Made by a program: the position numbers and the translations under genes | Part shown: positions 46,255 to 54,593 of the stretch, in pieces | How the letters are laid out: every line of letters begins with the position of its first letter | How positions within the stretch are numbered: the stretch's first letter is position 1 | The notes under the pieces: generated by a model | What the model saw: the letters and a program-made list of their open reading frames with translations, nothing else | The model's database searches: none | Told to the model about the DNA's origin: nothing | Origin: Sulfuricella denitrificans skB26 | GTDB taxonomy: Bacteria; Pseudomonadota; Gammaproteobacteria; Burkholderiales; Sulfuricellaceae | NCBI RefSeq assembly: GCF_000297055.2 | Contig: NC_022357.1 | Location: 2,057,501-2,121,500 of the forward strand | Direction of reading: 5' to 3' | Length of the DNA stretch: 64,000 nucleotides

Positions 46255-46656
46255 TTAGCTGAGCTGGCTCAACATTTCCGGCTCCATGTCGAAGCCAACT
46301 TCACAACCGGGATTGAGCGCGACACCGTGGCCGGCGCCCATCTTTTCCAGAACCCACTTGAATTCGGTCAGCAGTCCGCCACCGTATTGAGGATAATCCT
46401 TGAGAAAAGGCTTGGCCCGATCAGGGCTAGTGAATACCGCAAGAACCTTGACTCCATCTTCGGCTTCGAGCACCAGCGGCTGTGCGTGGGCGGAGCGTTG
46501 CACACCCGGCATCACCTCGTCGTCCTCAATCGGCATGAAGACCTCTGAAACCATTAGTTCATGCATGAACTCATCGCCCGACAGGCTGCCTTCCCACGCC
46601 GCCAAGAGCTTTTTTTCCAGTTCGTTTTTCGGTATGAACACTTCGTTTTCCATCAT
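46255..46656 (-). CDS. SseB N-terminal-like domain protein
   Basis: The 133-aa soluble protein (MMENEVFIPKNELEKKLLAA) has the SseB pattern PLVLEAEDGVKVLAVFTSPD then RAKPFLKDYPQY. SseB-family proteins are of unclear function (rhodanese-associated in some bacteria). It is divergent from the DsrC-like gene; a minus-strand promoter TTGAGC-N17-TATACT lies in the shared 150-bp region. Confidence 0.65.
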   Translation of the reverse strand: MMENEVFIPKNELEKKLLAAWEGSLSGDEFMHELMVSEVFMPIEDDEVMPGVQRSAHAQPLVLEAEDGVKVLAVFTSPDRAKPFLKDYPQYGGGLLTEFKWVLEKMGAGHGVALNPGCEVGFDMEPEMLSQLS

Positions 46657-46687
46657 GTTTCCCTCAAATTTTGAAAATATCTAAGGT

Positions 46688-46729
46688 CAGTATAGTGAAC
46701 TTGACTAATTCGCTCAACTAATCTAAATA
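46688..46729. promoter_or_regulatory. Divergent promoter region of the DsrC-like and SseB-like genes
   Basis: On the plus strand TTGACT (46701-46706) is followed after 17 bp by TAAATA. On the minus strand TTGAGC is followed after 17 bp by TATACT. The 13-mer ACTTGACTAATTC at 46699-46711 is identical to one at the dsrA -35 (54458-54470), pointing to a shared regulator, possibly of the Rrf2/IscR type. Confidence 0.5.
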
Positions 46730-46806
46730 TTAAGGATGAATCACACAGAATGCATATGCGCCGCCAGAATGCGGCAATGTTCCACATCAAGCGCAGGAGG
46801 TGAAAA

Positions 46807-47163
46807 ATGTACGACATCAACCAAATCATCAATCGTGAAGGCAACGCTCCGGAAGGCGATCTTCTCGATCTTGGCGACTGGTCCGAGCAGATTGCGCAAG
46901 AACTGGCAGGGGAGGAAAATATCACCTTGTCAAAAGAACACTGGGACGTGATCAATTTTCTTCGCGACCACTATCAGCGATGCGGTCCTTGCCCGAACGG
47001 CCGAGCCGTTCTGAGTTTACTCGAGGACAACTTCTCGCAACAAGGCGGCAAAAAGCACCTTTACCATTTATTCCCCAGGGGTCCGGTCGTCCAGGCCTGC
47101 AAGATTGCGGGACTGCCTTTGCCGCCATACAGTGCGGACGCCTCGTTCGGCAGCGTAATGTAG
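46807..47163 (+). CDS. DsrC/TusE-family protein lacking the penultimate cysteine
   Basis: The 118-aa protein has the family fold pattern ISLS-like ITLSKEHWDVINFLRDHYQ, LYHLFPRGPVVQACKIAGLP. Functional DsrC has two C-terminal cysteines (CysB in QACKIAG and CysA 11 residues later). Here CysB is present (C98) but the CysA position is Ser109 and nine extra residues follow. A CGPC motif (C59, C62) is found in the helix region instead. AGGAGG lies 7 nt before the ATG. It may bind partners (DsrAB, regulators) without the trisulfide chemistry, or use the CGPC pair. Confidence 0.8.
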   Translation: MYDINQIINREGNAPEGDLLDLGDWSEQIAQELAGEENITLSKEHWDVINFLRDHYQRCGPCPNGRAVLSLLEDNFSQQGGKKHLYHLFPRGPVVQACKIAGLPLPPYSADASFGSVM

Positions 47164-47172
47164 AGCCGGCGT

Positions 47173-47352
47173 TCACGACTTCAGCGGTATGATACTGATC
47201 ACCGCGACCGGCTCGTCCTGATCAAGCCTTTCGGCCAGTTCCTCGGCAATGCCATCGATCCCCGCGGTGGTAAACAGGTCGTTGGGCGTTTCCACCGAGG
47301 CGGAATAGAATGTGCCCTCGTTGTCCACAAATGCAACGTGATAGTGGTTCAT
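47173..47352 (-). CDS. Small hypothetical protein, 59 aa
   Basis: The start at 47352 gives MNHYHVAFVDNEGTFYSASV and an acidic C-terminus ending ISIIPLKS. It follows the 118-aa gene by 4 bp on the same strand. No motif recognised. The longer frame to 47451 would overlap the preceding gene. Confidence 0.55.
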   Translation of the reverse strand: MNHYHVAFVDNEGTFYSASVETPNDLFTTAGIDGIAEELAERLDQDEPVAVISIIPLKS

Positions 47353-47356
47353 GCTG

Positions 47357-47713
47357 TCATTTTCCAAACAGGTCGCGCAACTTGTCGATGATGTTTTTTT
47401 CACGCTCGTCGAATGAAAACAGCGGGTCGACGAACCCGTGCTCCTTGGCACGCTCTTCCGCCACGGCGAGATGGAGGAAGTCCTCGTAGTACTCCTGCTC
47501 GGTGCAGGTCACTTGGGTAACGAAGACATCCGGCTCGTGGAAATCAGTGACCCCCAGCACGTAGACCGTCACAGTGAGGACCTTTTCCCTGGGAAATATC
47601 ACTGCTTCGGTTTGCAGCGACACGACGACATCGGCTTCCGTCGCAGGATTGCTGTCCGGACTCAGCGTACCGTATGCTGCCCGGAGTCGATCTTCTATCA
47701 GGTTTTTGCTCAT
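47357..47713 (-). CDS. Hypothetical soluble protein, 118 aa
   Basis: Starts MSKNLIEDRLRAAYGTLSPD and ends ERNIIDKLRDLFGK-like (EREKNIIDKLRDLFGK); beta-strand core with VLTVTVYVLGVTDFHEPDVF. No family recognised. It forms a two-gene unit with the 59-aa gene downstream. Confidence 0.6.
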   Translation of the reverse strand: MSKNLIEDRLRAAYGTLSPDSNPATEADVVVSLQTEAVIFPREKVLTVTVYVLGVTDFHEPDVFVTQVTCTEQEYYEDFLHLAVAEERAKEHGFVDPLFSFDEREKNIIDKLRDLFGK

Positions 47714-47776
47714 TGCTTGCCGCTCTGGACTGTACGCTCAAACGTTACACCATTCCCACCATTCAGAGCAATCGAA

Positions 47777-48832
47777 TCACTTTAACCTGGCAAGCTCTTT
47801 CCGAATGGTGGCGTCATCGAGGTTCTCGTAATCGTCGCGATTGAAAACCACGATCCCGCCCGCCAGTTCGTGCCAGGTAAAACCGCTGGTCCATACCGGC
47901 TGGGGGTAGGCCCCCTGCTTCAGGCGCGGAAACACGAACAGCCTGCCAGGCACATACAGCAAATTGTAGGCGATCTCGTCGGAATGCAGCATTTGGATGC
48001 AACCCCATGCAGCGCGCGGCTCGTCGAACGCCAGGCACTGCGCCGGATAAGATTCGCTGCCGCCGTTGTGGCTCCACACGGCATCCATCACCGGGAAACC
48101 CTGCGGCTTGAGGAACATCTGGAAATGCAGGTGGTTGACCGACGCGAAGGCACCGATGGAGTTGTAACCGAAACCCACGCCGTTCAGGGTTTCCGCCAGT
48201 TGCAAGGTCAGCTCCCAGACGTAATTGTGGTGCTCCAGCGTCAGAAACTGGGGCAGCCTCCGCTCCCTCTCCGGCACCAGTAAACCGTGGAAATCGACGA
48301 AAGGGTACTTGTTGTAATACAGGGTGGCGTCCTTACCGCCCAGCATCCCCGCCCAGAATGCCTCCTTCTGCATGAAGCCCTTGTTGAAATTGAAGCCCGC
48401 CTCGTCGAAATCCGCATGGATCCCTGCTGGCGCCCGCGCCGTGATACGCTTGGGGCGAAACGAGCGCAGATGGTTGAACTGCAGTTCCCATTTTCCTGTC
48501 TGCCTCCGCTCCGTGTGCCTCAACTTTTCCAGCCCGACAGCCTGTATCTTGAGGAACACCAGCAGATCCTCCTCCACTTCCTGGATAGCCCGTCCGCTTT
48601 CCAGGGCATCGATGTATTGATTGCACAGCCGACGGTACAGCACTTCGAGTTCAACAGACGTGGCGGAATGGATTTGCGAGTCGAAGGTGGCATTGGCGCA
48701 AACCAGGATGAACGGCCCCAGCCCGCCTCCCTGCAGGAGGCCGGACAAGCCGGCAGAGAATGCCTGGCAAAAAGCCTGATTGGAAGAAAATGGGCCTTGG
48801 TTTATGGTTGGGGTGGCTTGAGCGTGCATCAT
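47777..48832 (-). CDS. HIT-superfamily nucleotide phosphorylase/transferase-like protein
   Basis: The 351-aa protein contains GAFASVNHLHFQMFLKPQGF, a HIT-type motif (H-x-H-x-Q) like that of GDP-hexose phosphorylases (VTC2 family) and ATP adenylyltransferase. Other parts (ADFDEAGFNFNKGFMQKEAF, TLEHHNYVWELTLQLAETLN) would build the GAFD-like fold. It probably acts on a nucleotide-linked substrate; which one is unknown. It is not in an evident operon. Confidence 0.7.
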   Translation of the reverse strand: MMHAQATPTINQGPFSSNQAFCQAFSAGLSGLLQGGGLGPFILVCANATFDSQIHSATSVELEVLYRRLCNQYIDALESGRAIQEVEEDLLVFLKIQAVGLEKLRHTERRQTGKWELQFNHLRSFRPKRITARAPAGIHADFDEAGFNFNKGFMQKEAFWAGMLGGKDATLYYNKYPFVDFHGLLVPERERRLPQFLTLEHHNYVWELTLQLAETLNGVGFGYNSIGAFASVNHLHFQMFLKPQGFPVMDAVWSHNGGSESYPAQCLAFDEPRAAWGCIQMLHSDEIAYNLLYVPGRLFVFPRLKQGAYPQPVWTSGFTWHELAGGIVVFNRDDYENLDDATIRKELARLK

Positions 48833-48848
48833 GCCTCAATTATTTCAT

Positions 48849-49277
48849 CTATGAGCCGGATGCGGGCGCAAATCGGATTCCCCCTTCGGGAACAAGCTCG
48901 AAGCTGCCCAACAATGTGCCGAGTGTGCTGGTTTTGCCCTCCAGTGACATCCCGCAGAGGGCAATCTCCACCCGGTATTGCCCCATGCCATCCTGCATCA
49001 CGTAGTTGCCCTCTGCCGTCCTGAACACTTTCACACTGCCCGCCTGGCCCCCATCGGGCGGCAATGGGTAGCGCCTCTGGCAGGCGGGCAGAGAAGTGAC
49101 GGTCATGGTGCGCATGACTTCATCGCTCCAGAAGTAAGGTTTGCTGCGAACCAGGGTCAGCGCCTGTTCGGGGCCAAACCAGTAGGAAGCGCTCTCCATG
49201 GCGCAACCCGCCAGCAGAGGCAGGAAGACGGGGAAAAGCAGGAGATTTCGACAGGAAGGAAGGGGCATCGTCTTCAC
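48849..49277 (-). CDS. Putative lipoprotein, 142 aa
   Basis: The N-terminus MKTMPLPSCRNLLLFPVFLP continues into the lipobox LLAGC, so it is likely a lipoprotein. The remainder is soluble, with no recognised motif. Its start overlaps the barstar stop by 4 nt, so it may be the third gene of the barnase-barstar transcript. Confidence 0.65.
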   Translation of the reverse strand: MKTMPLPSCRNLLLFPVFLPLLAGCAMESASYWFGPEQALTLVRSKPYFWSDEVMRTMTVTSLPACQRRYPLPPDGGQAGSVKVFRTAEGNYVMQDGMGQYRVEIALCGMSLEGKTSTLGTLLGSFELVPEGGIRFAPASGS

Positions 49278-49546
49278 CTCAGCGTAAAAGTAAAATCATC
49301 GCGCTCCGCTACCAGGTCGTTGAGCAGGATGATCAGTTTGGCATAATCCACGCCCAGGTTTGCCTGAGCCTGCGCCGACCCTTCCCAGACGATCTCGAAC
49401 GGCCCGGCGACCTCACCGGACAACACGTCCCACAAGGCGTCCAGATTGCGCCCGAAATAGGCCGGAAAGGCGAGTTGACGCGCCAGTTCGTTGTAGAACT
49501 GTACAAGGGTATGGATATCACGTAGAACGCAGCGTTTTAACGGCAT
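49274..49546 (-). CDS. Barstar-family ribonuclease inhibitor
   Basis: The 90-aa protein matches barstar in length and in the motif FPAYFGRNLDALWDVLSG (the Tyr-Phe-Gly-x-Asn-x-Asp/Leu-Asp core that inserts into barnase). It starts 10 nt before the end of the barnase-like gene (overlap 49537-49546). It should be the cytoplasmic immunity partner of that RNase. Confidence 0.9.
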   Translation of the reverse strand: MPLKRCVLRDIHTLVQFYNELARQLAFPAYFGRNLDALWDVLSGEVAGPFEIVWEGSAQAQANLGVDYAKLIILLNDLVAERDDFTFTLR

Positions 49547-50004
49547 GGCGGCACCTCGACGAAGGTCTGGTAATGGTCCACAGTCACACGGCGAAGGCCC
49601 TCCCGGGAAAACAACAGGCGTTTAGCTCCCCGATGCCCTCCCCGGTAATTGAGGTCGGCTTCGCGCCAGTCGCCGCGAGGCAACCTGCCTTCCCGGTTGC
49701 CGAAATGGTCGCCGCCTATGCTCTTGAACCTGAGGGCGGGCACGTTCCACAAATCCCGGCCGGGTCGCCAGCCGCTCTGCTGCGCCTGCCTCTTGGTGAC
49801 GAATTTTCCTGGCAACTGCGTGTTGCGGCTTTCATTCAGCACATCCAGCATATTCGCCAGCTCCGCTTCATCAATTTTCGGCTGCAGGCGCTGGTTCAGC
49901 GCATGCGCCGCCTCACGGCAGCTGGTAGCAAACACAGCGGTCGTCCAGGATGCCGCGCAGAGCACCGCGAAAATAACAAAACCTCGGTTCAGCGATGAAA
50001 CCAC
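49537..50004 (-). CDS. Secreted barnase-family ribonuclease
   Basis: A signal peptide (FVIFAVLCAASWTTAVFAT) precedes an N1/barnase domain: FVTKRQAQQSGWRPGRDLWN, KSIGGDHFGNREGRLP, WREADLNYRGGHRGAKRLLF and VDHYQTF. The catalytic Glu (in WREAD), Arg (in AKRLL) and His (in DHYQTF) are all present, so it should be active. It is exported and its immunity gene follows directly. The use could be nutrient RNA degradation or competition. Confidence 0.9.
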   Translation of the reverse strand: MVSSLNRGFVIFAVLCAASWTTAVFATSCREAAHALNQRLQPKIDEAELANMLDVLNESRNTQLPGKFVTKRQAQQSGWRPGRDLWNVPALRFKSIGGDHFGNREGRLPRGDWREADLNYRGGHRGAKRLLFSREGLRRVTVDHYQTFVEVPPCR

Positions 50005-50007
50005 AGC

Positions 50008-51189
50008 CTACTCCACCCGGCGCAGCAGCAAGCCCTTGAGATATTCCCCCTCGGGAAAATTCAGCACCGCCGGATGATCGGCATCGGCGGCGAAGCGACC
50101 CACGATCTGTGCTGTCACGTTCGCATCCATCGCTGCACCAGCGAGAATTTTCTGGAACAGGTCGGCAGTAACGCCGCCCGAGCAGGAAAAAGTGGCCAGC
50201 AAGCCGCCCGGCCGCAACAGCTTGAGCGCCCACAGGTTGATGTCCTTGTAGGCGCGCGCCGCATTGGCGGCGTGATGGGCGGTTGGGGCGAATTTGGGCG
50301 GGTCGAGCACGATCAGGTCGAAGCTCTTGCCCTGATCGCGCATCAGACGCAGCGACTTGAACACGTCGGCCTCCAGCCACTCGGCGCGATCCGCCGCCAG
50401 ATTATTGAGCGTAAGGTTTTCCCGCGCCAACGCCAGCGCCTCGGCGGAACTGTCCACCGACAGCACCGAGCGAGCGCCGCCCTGGAGCGCGCTCAAGCTG
50501 AAACCGCCGCTGTAGCAGAAGCAGTTGAGCACGTCCTTGTCATTGGCCAGCTCGCCGACGCGCCGGCGGTTGTCGCGCTGATCGAGGTAGAAGCCGGTTT
50601 TCTGTCCTTTTTCCACATCCACATAAAATTTCAGCCCATGCTCGCGGATGACCAGCGGCGCAGGCAGCTTGCCGCGCAGAATTCCAGAACGCGCCGGCAG
50701 CCCTTCCAGATCACGCACCTCGGCATCTGACCGCTCGTAAAGATTGGCGCAGCCGGTCAGTTCCACCAGCAAATCGGCCAGCGCGCTGCGCCAACGCTCC
50801 ATCCCCGCCGACAACACCTGCATCACCAGCGTGTCGCCGTAGCGATCCACCACCAGACCGGGCAGTCCGTCGGATTCACCGTGTACCAGCCGCATGCCGT
50901 CGGTAACCTTGGTCAGTTCCTGGCGCAAGCCGATGGCGCGCGCCAGACGCGCGCGGAGGAATGCCTCGTCGACTGTCTCGTTTTCCCGATAAGTCCACAC
51001 CCGCCCCAGAATCTGCGATTTGGGGCTATACGCGGCCAGCGCCAGGAAAGCGCCGTGGGTATCGCGAACAGCGACGGTTTCGCCGGACTGCGGCTCGCCC
51101 TTGATGCGCTCGACAGCGCCTGTGAAAATCCAGGGGTGGCGATGCTGCAGGGATTTTTCCCGGCCGGGATTGAGGATGAGTGAGTTCAT
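50008..51189 (-). CDS. rlmI: 23S rRNA (cytosine-C5)-methyltransferase RlmI
   Basis: The 393-aa protein has a PUA-like N-terminus (MNSLILNPGREKSLQHRHPW) and a Rossmann methyltransferase domain with VLNCFCYSGGFSLSALQGGA and the motif IV DLIVLDPPKFAP. These are RlmI (YccW) signatures; it methylates 23S rRNA C1962 in E. coli. It is separated from the barnase gene by 3 bp on the same strand. Confidence 0.92.
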   Translation of the reverse strand: MNSLILNPGREKSLQHRHPWIFTGAVERIKGEPQSGETVAVRDTHGAFLALAAYSPKSQILGRVWTYRENETVDEAFLRARLARAIGLRQELTKVTDGMRLVHGESDGLPGLVVDRYGDTLVMQVLSAGMERWRSALADLLVELTGCANLYERSDAEVRDLEGLPARSGILRGKLPAPLVIREHGLKFYVDVEKGQKTGFYLDQRDNRRRVGELANDKDVLNCFCYSGGFSLSALQGGARSVLSVDSSAEALALARENLTLNNLAADRAEWLEADVFKSLRLMRDQGKSFDLIVLDPPKFAPTAHHAANAARAYKDINLWALKLLRPGGLLATFSCSGGVTADLFQKILAGAAMDANVTAQIVGRFAADADHPAVLNFPEGEYLKGLLLRRVE

Positions 51190-51436
51190 GATGGTTTAAC
51201 CGAATGAGAAAAAAGAGGATTCTGAACCGCAAAGTATAACAGTTGACCTGCGGCTACCTGAGCTTTTCAATCCGGCAGTACTGATAAACTCTATGTCAGA
51301 GTAGGGTTTTCGCGCACACAGGCGAATTAATCAATGAAAAATGGGGAAGCGGCCATTTAACGGACCTCTTCGAATATTGGCAATTTCCTGCTAATCTTGC
51401 CCAATTATATTGAGAATTAATTAAAGGATATGACAT

Positions 51437-52222
51437 ATGGAAAAAAATGTATCTTCAACTGTGACCTGGGGAATATTCGAACAAAGGGAAGAATACCGAC
51501 GCTCACTTTTTTCGAACGTGTGGTCACAGATGGTGCCCAAGGTTTTTAAGGATGTTCCGAAATATTATCGTCCGGGGAACATTGTCGCGAGTTTGGGCTT
51601 GTGGGAACTATGGGTCTGGCAGTTCGTGAGAACGATAAAACTGCAGCCGCAATACCAGGTTCTCGATGTCTGCGCGGGAACCAATGATGTGGGCGTCAGG
51701 CTTCTGAAAAAACAACCGGGCATTTCTGTCACCGCCATTGACCGCAGCCAGGAAATGCAGGAAGAAGGGCAGCGCAGGGCAGAAAGAAACGGTCTCCACA
51801 TAGATAGCATCATTCACGATGTTCACGAGCTCCCCTTTCCGGACAACTCGTTCGATGTGATCACGCTACAGGCCGCATCACGCCATCTGCAACTGGACAA
51901 GGTACTGCCCGAGATTCTTCGCGTGCTCAAGCCGGGTGGATTCTTCTATCACTGCGACATGCTCAAGCCGACCCACCCGATTGTCGAGTGGTTCTATCTG
52001 CGCTTCTTGCGCATTTCTGTTTTCACGACATCGCTGATTTTCGGATCGACCGAGGCATCTCGAGGATGCAGCGGATATTTCAGCGATGCAATCCATCATT
52101 TCTATACCCCGGAAGAATTGTCCGGCGTGCTGAAACTCATTGGATTTTCGAATATCGCCTGCAAGAAAAGCATCTGGGGCGGAATGGTGGGATTTCACGC
52201 GGCGCAAAAAACCTCAACCTAG
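51437..52222 (+). CDS. Class I SAM-dependent methyltransferase, UbiE-like
   Basis: The 261-aa protein has motif I VLDVCAGTNDVGVRLLKKQP, a motif-II-like VTAIDRSQEM and the UbiE-type LPFPDNSFDVITLQ and LPEILRVLKPGGFFYH. UbiE makes ubiquinone/menaquinone methylations, but the N-terminus and the C-terminal region (about 165-240) differ, so the substrate is not sure. It stands alone after 247 bp of non-coding sequence. Confidence 0.75.
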   Translation: MEKNVSSTVTWGIFEQREEYRRSLFSNVWSQMVPKVFKDVPKYYRPGNIVASLGLWELWVWQFVRTIKLQPQYQVLDVCAGTNDVGVRLLKKQPGISVTAIDRSQEMQEEGQRRAERNGLHIDSIIHDVHELPFPDNSFDVITLQAASRHLQLDKVLPEILRVLKPGGFFYHCDMLKPTHPIVEWFYLRFLRISVFTTSLIFGSTEASRGCSGYFSDAIHHFYTPEELSGVLKLIGFSNIACKKSIWGGMVGFHAAQKTST

Positions 52223-52281
52223 CAGCCATTTCCCGACGATGAACGCGTGCGTCCGAAGCCTGTTGGCGGAGCGTGCGTTCG

Positions 52282-52920
52282 TTAAACCTCGTCTCCCGCG
52301 TAAGGATTGGTGAGCCGCTCGTAGCCGAAGGTGGATACCGGGCCGTGACCAGGAATGAAAGTCACCTCGTCGCCCAGCGGGAATAGCCGCTCGCGGATCG
52401 AGCGGATCAGCGCCGGGTGATCGCCGCGCGGGAAATCGGTGCGGCCGATCGAGCCCCTGAACAGCACATCACCGACAAAGGCGGTTTGGCTGGCGCGATG
52501 AAAAAAAGCCACGTGGCCGGGGGTATGACCGGGGCAATGCAGCACTTCCAGGATCTGGTTGCCGATGCTCACCGTATCGCCCTGCTCCAGCCAGCGATCT
52601 GGCGTAAACGCCGGGATATGCGGAAAGCCGAACATCGCGCTCTGCTGCGGCAGCGACTCCAGCCAAAAGGCGTCCTCGCGCTGCGGTCCTTCGATCGGAA
52701 TTGCCAGCCTCGCCGCGAGTTCCGCAGCCGCCCCGACATGGTCTATGTGGCCGTGGGTCAGTAGCAGCTTGGTCAGATGCAGGCCGTTTTCCTGAACACC
52801 GGCCAGCAGCACCTCGGCATCACCACCAGGGTCGATCAGGGCTGCTTCCAGGGTTTGCTCGCACCAGACCAGAGAACAGTTCTGCTCGAACGGGGTGACG
52901 GGGATGATGAGGTATTTCAT
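52282..52920 (-). CDS. Metallo-beta-lactamase-fold hydrolase (glyoxalase II-like)
   Basis: The start at 52920 gives [20 protein letters not shown]. The 212-aa protein has the zinc motif [13 protein letters not shown], then [27 protein letters not shown] and [10 protein letters not shown]. It resembles YcbL/GloB-type thioester hydrolases with a short C-terminus. Substrate (lactoylglutathione or other thioester) uncertain. It is 11 bp after the trmO stop on the same strand. Confidence 0.88.
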   Translation of the reverse strand: MKYLIIPVTPFEQNCSLVWCEQTLEAALIDPGGDAEVLLAGVQENGLHLTKLLLTHGHIDHVGAAAELAARLAIPIEGPQREDAFWLESLPQQSAMFGFPHIPAFTPDRWLEQGDTVSIGNQILEVLHCPGHTPGHVAFFHRASQTAFVGDVLFRGSIGRTDFPRGDHPALIRSIRERLFPLGDEVTFIPGHGPVSTFGYERLTNPYAGDEV

Positions 52921-52931
52921 GGATTCGGTAT

Positions 52932-53624
52932 TTATCCTGCGGGAATAATATCGGTGACCAAAACAAGACAACCATCAGTTTGCCACTTCACGTCGTAGTC
53001 TAGCAGCCTCATGCCGAAAACACGCTTGCTATCATTCTTCCCATAGTAAGCAGGACGCGGGTCCTGACTTAGAATCTGACGAATCAGCAACTCCAGTTCC
53101 GGCACCGCCGCGCAGCGATCAAGCGCAGGCTGGCTGAAATTCACCTCGAACAAGGCGGCAGGAGCTTCCGCTGCAAAACCCCCGGTTGCGCCGGGAATAA
53201 CATCCGAATACGGCAGGTAGGGTTTGATATCCAGCACCGGCGTGCCGTCCATCAGATCCACGCCCTTCAGGTGCAGCAGCACCCGCCCCGGCTCGGCTTC
53301 GATGCGTTCCAGTTCGACCGCCGACAGGCCGATGGGGTTGGGGCGATGGGTGGAGCGGGTGGCAAATACGCCCAGGCGACGATTGCCGCCCAAGCGCGGC
53401 GGGCGGACCGTCGGCTTCCATGGCTCGTCCATGCAAGCGTGAAAAACGAAGCTCACCCAGATGTGCGAAAAACCCTCCAGCCCGCGCACCGCCTCTGCCC
53501 GGTTATACGGTGGCAGCAGTTCCAGCACCGCCCGCGCCGCCGGCACAAGGCCGGGCTGGCGAGGGATGCCGAACTTTTCTTTGAAACAGGAATGGATAAC
53601 GCCGATCGGCGCGAACGTGAACAT
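52932..53624 (-). CDS. trmO: tRNA m6t6A37 methyltransferase TrmO
   Basis: The start at 53624 ([20 protein letters not shown]) gives a 230-aa YaeB/TrmO protein with [31 protein letters not shown] and [11 protein letters not shown], then a C-terminal [20 protein letters not shown] domain. It N6-methylates t6A37 in tRNA. The upstream longer frame to 53711 is not needed. Confidence 0.92.
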   Translation of the reverse strand: MFTFAPIGVIHSCFKEKFGIPRQPGLVPAARAVLELLPPYNRAEAVRGLEGFSHIWVSFVFHACMDEPWKPTVRPPRLGGNRRLGVFATRSTHRPNPIGLSAVELERIEAEPGRVLLHLKGVDLMDGTPVLDIKPYLPYSDVIPGATGGFAAEAPAALFEVNFSQPALDRCAAVPELELLIRQILSQDPRPAYYGKNDSKRVFGMRLLDYDVKWQTDGCLVLVTDIIPAG

Positions 53625-53703
53625 GGGGCGGATTATATTCCATGCCCGCAGCGGAAGCGATGGAGTAAAATGGCCACTGTTGTTTGTTTCCGGGAGTTGC
53701 ATC

Positions 53704-54264
53704 ATGCGCATCGAAGTCCACGTTCACGGCATCCTCAACATCTGCAAGGGCGTCACCCTGACTCAGATAGAAAACGGCCTGCGCAAGTGGCTGGATTATC
53801 TGGATGCGGAAACCATCGCCGAAGCGCGCAGCATGGAGCAGGATGAGCCCGGCATCGTCTTTCACCGCCCCGAGCGCACCCTGGAAGTATGCTGGACCGG
53901 AGAAGTCGGCAGGAATTTCGTGAGCCGGCTGCAGGACACGCTGTACGAACTCGGCCCTCTAACCGAGAGCGCTTCCCAGATCGAACTGACCTACTACTAT
54001 GAAGATGGCCGCGACGAATACCAGATTCTCTTTGTCGGCCCGAGCGAGGAATCCATCCACCTAGCGCAACGACAGCACATGATCGAGGACGTCGCAAGCC
54101 TGCTCTCCCGCCACTTTAGCCAGGAAGATGTCGTGCAGGTCACTGATCTGGTCAATGTCCTGTTCGACCACGACCTGGAAAAGCGCAAGAGTGCCGAGTC
54201 CGAGCCCGATTTCCAGCTGCCGGGAGGGAGCCTGCTCCACTTCAGGAAGAAACACCTGCATTAA
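53704..54264 (+). CDS. Hypothetical protein, 186 aa
   Basis: The start at 53704 (MRIEVHVHGILNICKGVTLT) is chosen because it begins with a beta strand and avoids overlap with divergent trmO. The sequence is soluble and acidic with a Tyr-rich stretch (IELTYYYEDGRDEYQILFVG). No family recognised. It is the last gene before the repeat and the dsrA promoter. Confidence 0.65.
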   Translation: MRIEVHVHGILNICKGVTLTQIENGLRKWLDYLDAETIAEARSMEQDEPGIVFHRPERTLEVCWTGEVGRNFVSRLQDTLYELGPLTESASQIELTYYYEDGRDEYQILFVGPSEESIHLAQRQHMIEDVASLLSRHFSQEDVVQVTDLVNVLFDHDLEKRKSAESEPDFQLPGGSLLHFRKKHLH

Positions 54265-54457
54265 ATCCGGCACACCATTTTACCGCCGAGGAGGTTCCTC
54301 ACCCAACCTTCCTCTACAAGCGGGGGAAGGAACGATTACCTCCATCCCATCGATTCTTGACACATTATCGTTCTGCTGGAAAATTCTGCATCACCCAATC
54401 AACATGGGGCTTTCAGCGGAAATACTCCGTTTGGATTGTCTTCCTTGGCCCATAAAT
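54265..54457. repeat. Intergenic region holding a hairpin-forming repeat upstream of dsrA
   Basis: At 54294-54333 GTTCC...CCTTCC and GGAAGG...GGAAC pair around a loop of TCTACAAGCGG. It resembles the CTCTCCCGC/GCGGGAGAG class also seen at 34266-34307. The rest of the region holds no recognised gene. Confidence 0.45.
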
Positions 54458-54489
54458 ACTTGACTAATTCCATCTGGGATTACTATACT
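54458..54489 (+). promoter_or_regulatory. dsrA promoter with overlapping 13-mer
   Basis: TTGACT (-35, 54460-54465), 18 bp, TATACT (-10, 54484-54489) makes a good sigma-70 promoter and predicts a leader of about 100 nt before dsrA. The 13-mer ACTTGACTAATTC at 54458-54470 covers the -35 and is shared with the DsrC-like gene. Confidence 0.65.
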
Positions 54490-54593
54490 TTGTTTACACA
54501 GTAGAAATAGTCTATTACCCGTACCCATTCCATGGTTATTACGGGGAATTGAGAGCTAGTTTTTTTTATTTCAATTTTTTAGGAGATAACACC

